From: Heyndrickxia sporothermodurans
Lineage (GTDB): Bacteria; Bacillota; Bacilli; Bacillales; Bacillaceae_C
Length of the DNA: 64,000 nucleotides
NCBI GenBank assembly: GCA_018333075.1
Contig: BORH01000008.1
Span: 1-64,000, forward strand
Direction of reading: 5' to 3'
The stretch's first letter is position 1. Every line of letters starts with the position of its first letter. Below are positions 60,410-64,000 of the stretch, piece by piece. Made by a program: the position numbers and the translations under genes. The notes under the pieces were generated by a model that was not told where the DNA came from, searched no databases, and saw nothing but the letters and a program-made list of their open reading frames with translations.

Positions 60410-61674
60410 GCTTCTTTGATGTATGGAAAAACCCTGAATTAAAAAATACAGTTAGGTTCTTCATTATTTCTTTCTTTTTATTTAGTCTTTTGATTGGTAT
60501 GGGAATATATTATTTGGGTCAACAGTATAAAACAAATGATATTGAATCAAAAGCAGCAATAATCGGAAGTCTTTTACATCAGCATCCGGAGCTTGAGGAT
60601 GAACTGGTAGCCAACCTTAATAAAAAAATAAGTAATCATGAGAAGCATATGGGGATGGAAACCTTATCTGATTACGGAATATCATCCAACCTACCAATGA
60701 AGTTTTTTCCAGAAATCACAGATTTTTTTCGATCACTCACTATTTTTTCTATCATTGTATTTCTGCTTTTTTTTATTTCTCTCTTTTTTTTCTACAACCA
60801 ATACTCTCGAATAATGTATAGGAGAATACGTAACCTAACATTTTACGCTGACGAAGTACTCGAAGGAAGGGCACATACTCCTTTGCATGAAATTCATGAA
60901 GGTGATTTATCTAAGTTAACTCATAGCTTCAATCGTATGCGCTTTGTTATTCAAAAAAATATTGCTGAATTAAAAAAAGAGAAAAGCTTTTTAGTAGATT
61001 TAATGTCTGATATTTCACATCAATTAAAAACACCATTAGCTTCATTATCAATGTATAACGAAATAATGTCTGAAAAGGAGCTATCTAAAGAGCAAAAAAC
61101 CATGTTTTTAGATCAAGGTAAACAGCAGTTGGAAAGAATGAATTGGCTCATACAAAGTCTTTTAAAGCTGGCAAAGCTAGATGTAGGAGCTATCCAATTT
61201 CAAAAAAGAAAAGCTTCACTTACTAAGACAGTACGAGGGAGTGTGGAAATATTAAAGGAGCTTGCCTCGCAAAAAGGGGTACATGTACAAGTCGTGTCCA
61301 CACAAGAATATATGATGATTCACGATAAGGATTGGATGACAGAAGCTTTGCTCAATGTCATAAAAAATGCAATAGAGCACACACCGAAGGATGGACATGT
61401 TTCAATCTTGATGGAGGAAAGTGCTGCTTTATTGAAAATACATATTCAAGATCAAGGAGAAGGAATAGATCGAGAAGAGATAAAGAATATATTTAAACGT
61501 TTCTATAAAGGAAAGAAGAATAAAAAGCCTGGATCTGTCGGCATAGGTCTCTCGTTAAGCAAGTCCATTATTGAAGGGCACCATGGGATCATTCAAGTTG
61601 AAAGTAAACTTAAAACAGGAACAACATTTACCTTTGTGTTTTCAAAGGATACAAATCGTGAAGGATACAAATGA
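60382..61674 (+). CDS. sensor histidine kinase (module 2)
   Basis: The 430-residue kinase has TM1 (about 25-48), an extracellular loop of about 70 residues, TM2 (about 115-140), HAMP, HisKA with phospho-His in ISHQLKTPLASL (about 213) and HATPase (NVIKNAIEHT, GVGIGLSLSKS-type GIGLSLSKS). The medium-size loop differs from true BceS kinases, whose loop is nearly absent, and suits direct sensing or VncS-like function. Confidence 0.9.
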   Translation: MEQTSSKRIGFFDVWKNPELKNTVRFFIISFFLFSLLIGMGIYYLGQQYKTNDIESKAAIIGSLLHQHPELEDELVANLNKKISNHEKHMGMETLSDYGISSNLPMKFFPEITDFFRSLTIFSIIVFLLFFISLFFFYNQYSRIMYRRIRNLTFYADEVLEGRAHTPLHEIHEGDLSKLTHSFNRMRFVIQKNIAELKKEKSFLVDLMSDISHQLKTPLASLSMYNEIMSEKELSKEQKTMFLDQGKQQLERMNWLIQSLLKLAKLDVGAIQFQKRKASLTKTVRGSVEILKELASQKGVHVQVVSTQEYMMIHDKDWMTEALLNVIKNAIEHTPKDGHVSILMEESAALLKIHIQDQGEGIDREEIKNIFKRFYKGKKNKKPGSVGIGLSLSKSIIEGHHGIIQVESKLKTGTTFTFVFSKDTNREGYK

Positions 61675-61686
61675 TATTTGGAAAAC

Positions 61687-61722
61687 ATCCCGGAAATCGT
61701 TATTGATTATCCGGGATATTTA
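61687..61722. terminator. weak terminator between convergent kinase and BceB-like genes
   Basis: ATCCCGG / CCGGGAT (61687-61693 and 61711-61717), 17-nt loop, followed by ATTTATTT. Confidence 0.5.
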
Positions 61723-61738
61723 TTTAGGTATACAATTT

Positions 61739-63601
61739 CTACTGTTCTTTAGGTAAAACAATTCCTTTGTACAAATTGACTGTTATGAAATAGTATGTGG
61801 CATAGATAACAGTAAAGATGCTAATCGGTAACCACACACGGAAGTATGGCTGAATTAAAATAAATGAGAACATTTTCATCCCTACAAGTACGTGAGCAAT
61901 CCCAATAATAGCCGGGAAAATAAATACTAAGAATAATTCTTTATAAATAGATTTAGTTAGCAATTCCTGGCGAACACCAATTTTACGTAGCATTTGATAG
62001 CGTGTAATATCTTTTGCAGCTCCAGAGAGAATCTTGAACATCAGGCAGCTAGCCATCATGGAAAGGAAGGCAATTCCTAAGAAAAATCCCATAAAAACGG
62101 TTCCGCTTGAAACACTATAAGATTCTTGATAGGATCGATATTTGCTATTCAGTTGCTCTTCATTAATATTTTTGTATTTTTTAAGTGCTAGCTGGTCAAG
62201 TTTTTTCCATTCCGTTTTATAGTTTTCAAAGTGATCGGAAATTCCAACGATAACCTTGTCTTCTTTACCTTTTATAGTATCGAACATTTTTTGATTAACG
62301 ACTTTAATAGAGTGATCTGGATTGACATAATAAGGATGAATGGTGTTTAACGCATTTTCCCATTGTGCTGGCATTTGGATCAAATCTTTTTTCTGAACTG
62401 ATGTTAAACCAGTAACGGCACCTTCAGGGAGGCTTCCGGATACAGGTTTATATTTGCCGAAATTTTCCCTCCCTTCCTCAATACTTAATATAAGTGGACG
62501 GTTTTTTTCTAATTCTTCTTTTACGTAATACACAAATTTATTATCTACTTTATAGTGATACTCATTTTTTAATGTGAAAGTAATCTGATTTAAGATTTTC
62601 TTTTCTTGTGCGGATGGTTGATGGGTAACCACATCATATGTTTGAAATCCATTAACCATAATCATTACATTATTTTTGAAAGCCATACCTGCTGAAATAG
62701 CGCCCGCACCAAGAGCTACTAACATAGCTACTGTAGCTAATACTTTTGTTAGACTATTGATTCGAAAGTTCAATTGAGCAAGGGTAAATGCATTTAATCC
62801 TCTTTCGCGTCGCTTTTTATTTCCTTTTAGCTTTTTAATAATGATTGGCAGAAGTGACATAAAGAGTAGATAGGTTCCGGATGTAGTTGTGATTAATGCA
62901 ATGATAATACCTAATTCTCTTAATTTTTCCATGTAAAACATAGAAGTATAGCCAATTGCCATCAAAATAACAGCAACGATTGATACGAAAACAGTTCTTT
63001 TTCCTTTTTTAGTAATGCGGTCTGTTTTTGCATCAGAGTGTACGAGATTCAATACGGTTGTACGTGACAACTTTACACTATTTATGATGGCAGACAATAT
63101 AAATAGAATAAAAAAGAAAATGCAGGTAATGATCACTGAAGGAATATAAAATGCCTGGTAGCCGTTTGAAGTAAATTCAAGCTGCTTCATAAGTAACTGT
63201 CCGATTCCCTTAGCTAAACCTATACCTAGAGAAATCCCAATGAATAGTGATACCACTCCTAAAAAAATCGTTTCAATAATCATGAGCACAGATATCTTAT
63301 GCTTTTTAGCACCTAGCATCATATACATGCCAAACTCCTTTTGCCTTAGCGCTAAAAGAAAAGAGTTCGCATATAAAATATAGAAAAATGTAATTACTGC
63401 AAGTAAAAACGAACCTGCTTGAAAAACGAATCCAATCGATTGAATCATTGAATTTGATTCAATAAAGGATTTATTTAATGCTAATGTTTGGAACATATAA
63501 AAAATTGAAATGGATATGACTAGACCAATGAGTAAGACCGTGTAATCCTTTAGTTTACTTTTCAGTCCAGATAAAGATAGCTTAAATAGCATGTTTTTCA
63601 C
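61739..63601 (-). CDS. BceB-like ABC permease
   Basis: The 620-residue permease has ten membrane segments arranged as in BceB: TM1, three TMs (about 55-180), further TMs (about 200-310), a large extracellular domain (about 315-500) and three C-terminal TMs. The big domain between TM7 and TM8 contacts the peptide antibiotic and sensor kinase in this family. It follows its ATPase by 6 bp. The target is probably a lipid II-binding peptide; which one is unknown. Confidence 0.9.
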   Translation of the reverse strand: MKNMLFKLSLSGLKSKLKDYTVLLIGLVISISIFYMFQTLALNKSFIESNSMIQSIGFVFQAGSFLLAVITFFYILYANSFLLALRQKEFGMYMMLGAKKHKISVLMIIETIFLGVVSLFIGISLGIGLAKGIGQLLMKQLEFTSNGYQAFYIPSVIITCIFFFILFILSAIINSVKLSRTTVLNLVHSDAKTDRITKKGKRTVFVSIVAVILMAIGYTSMFYMEKLRELGIIIALITTTSGTYLLFMSLLPIIIKKLKGNKKRRERGLNAFTLAQLNFRINSLTKVLATVAMLVALGAGAISAGMAFKNNVMIMVNGFQTYDVVTHQPSAQEKKILNQITFTLKNEYHYKVDNKFVYYVKEELEKNRPLILSIEEGRENFGKYKPVSGSLPEGAVTGLTSVQKKDLIQMPAQWENALNTIHPYYVNPDHSIKVVNQKMFDTIKGKEDKVIVGISDHFENYKTEWKKLDQLALKKYKNINEEQLNSKYRSYQESYSVSSGTVFMGFFLGIAFLSMMASCLMFKILSGAAKDITRYQMLRKIGVRQELLTKSIYKELFLVFIFPAIIGIAHVLVGMKMFSFILIQPYFRVWLPISIFTVIYATYYFITVNLYKGIVLPKEQ

Positions 63602-63607
63602 TCCCTT

Positions 63608-64000
63608 CTACGCTTTTTGTGTACCTAGATCTGCTAGTACATCTAAAATCTCCTGATAGAATGCTTCGCGTGTTTCATTACGGTGGATTTCTTTGTATAA
63701 CTCTCCATCTTGGATAAATAAAATCCGTTGACAATAACTAGCACTATACGGATCATGTGTCACCATCAAAATGGAGACCTCTTGTTCCTCATTTAAATTT
63801 TTCATGGCTTCCAATAAGCTCTTTGCATTTTTTGAGTCAAGTGCTCCGGTCGGCTCATCACCTAATATAATTGCTGGATTATGAACGAGGGCACGTGCTG
63901 CTGCTGAACGCTGCTTTTGTCCTCCTGATACCTCTGAAGGGTACTTTTGAAGAATCATAGAAATTCCTAGCATTTCAGCAACCTTTTCAACTTTTGGACC
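63608..64000 (-). CDS. BceA-like ABC ATPase, 3' part only
   Basis: The frame runs open off the right edge of the window, so only the C-terminal 130 residues are visible. Present are the signature EVSGGQKQR, Walker B IILGDEPTGALDS and the switch His in VTHD. Walker A lies outside. The ATG at 63973 is internal, not the start. It pairs with the BceB-like permease; an associated BceRS pair may lie further right. Confidence 0.92.
   Translation of the reverse strand, partial: GPKVEKVAEMLGISMILQKYPSEVSGGQKQRSAAARALVHNPAIILGDEPTGALDSKNAKSLLEAMKNLNEEQEVSILMVTHDPYSASYCQRILFIQDGELYKEIHRNETREAFYQEILDVLADLGTQKA

Noticed and set aside
1-64000. CRISPR arrays, tRNA or rRNA genes, prophage or complete insertion sequences
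   Set aside because: No regularly spaced direct repeats, cloverleaf-like sequences, integrase or transposase frames were seen by eye. A tRNAscan or HMM search would be decisive.

Overview
The window looks like chromosomal DNA from a low-GC, spore-forming Gram-positive bacterium of the Bacillaceae. The reasons are AT-rich DNA, strong AAGGAGG-type ribosome binding sites with many TTG and GTG starts, and the spore coat protein GerQ. YojF/BshB2 (bacillithiol), PdxK, YwdI and YwdK homologues and a likely SigB-dependent stress gene point the same way. I cannot name the species. No rRNA, tRNA, CRISPR array, phage or complete insertion sequence was seen.

Region 1 (1-3900) holds unlinked genes: a membrane-anchored DUF915-type hydrolase, a two-P-loop ATPase and a PatB/MalY-type C-S lyase.

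Region 2 (3935-30486) is the centre of interest, about 26 kb devoted to salvage of cell-wall sugars. A lactose/cellobiose-family PTS is split over a divergent promoter region. EIIB, EIIC, a small membrane protein and a GH4 6-phospho-glycosidase run leftward. EIIA runs rightward and leads an operon with MupG, a MurK-like sugar kinase, AnmK and MurQ. After a terminator and a CcpA (cre) site comes a second run of genes. It encodes a tandem-GNAT acetyltransferase, a second MurQ, an AmiE-like amidase, a PIG-L-family protein lacking its usual catalytic Asp and NagZ. It continues with a complete sugar ABC importer, a DUF624 protein, a second MupG, NamZ and a second tandem GNAT. MurR (RpiR family) and a second importer without its own ATPase follow. 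NagZ, AmiE and NamZ, which are secreted in B. subtilis, all lack signal peptides here. The pathway therefore appears to import muropeptides whole and dismantle them in the cytoplasm to MurNAc-6-P and GlcNAc-6-P.

Region 3 (30700-44220) holds threonine degradation (kbl, SDR-type tdh), an orphan sporulation-type histidine kinase, RecQ, a short-chain fatty acid transporter and a Cof-type phosphatase. It also has a TetR-controlled ABC-2 exporter with two identical palindromic operators, bshB2-yojF and pdxK.

Region 4 (44220-45990) holds a stand-alone RsgA-type GTPase. Its leader encodes a 24-codon peptide whose codons 14-18 are perfectly complementary to the 5' arm of a downstream intrinsic terminator. 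This is the layout of a ribosome-mediated attenuator.

Region 5 (46150-64000) carries two complete two-component/ABC modules of the antimicrobial-peptide type and the start of a third, BceAB-like transporter at the right edge. Between them lie molybdopterin genes (mobA, moaE, moaD, moeB), a YflT-type stress protein, ywdI, ywdK and gerQ. A family of palindromic REP-like elements occurs at 31913, 36902 and 54830.
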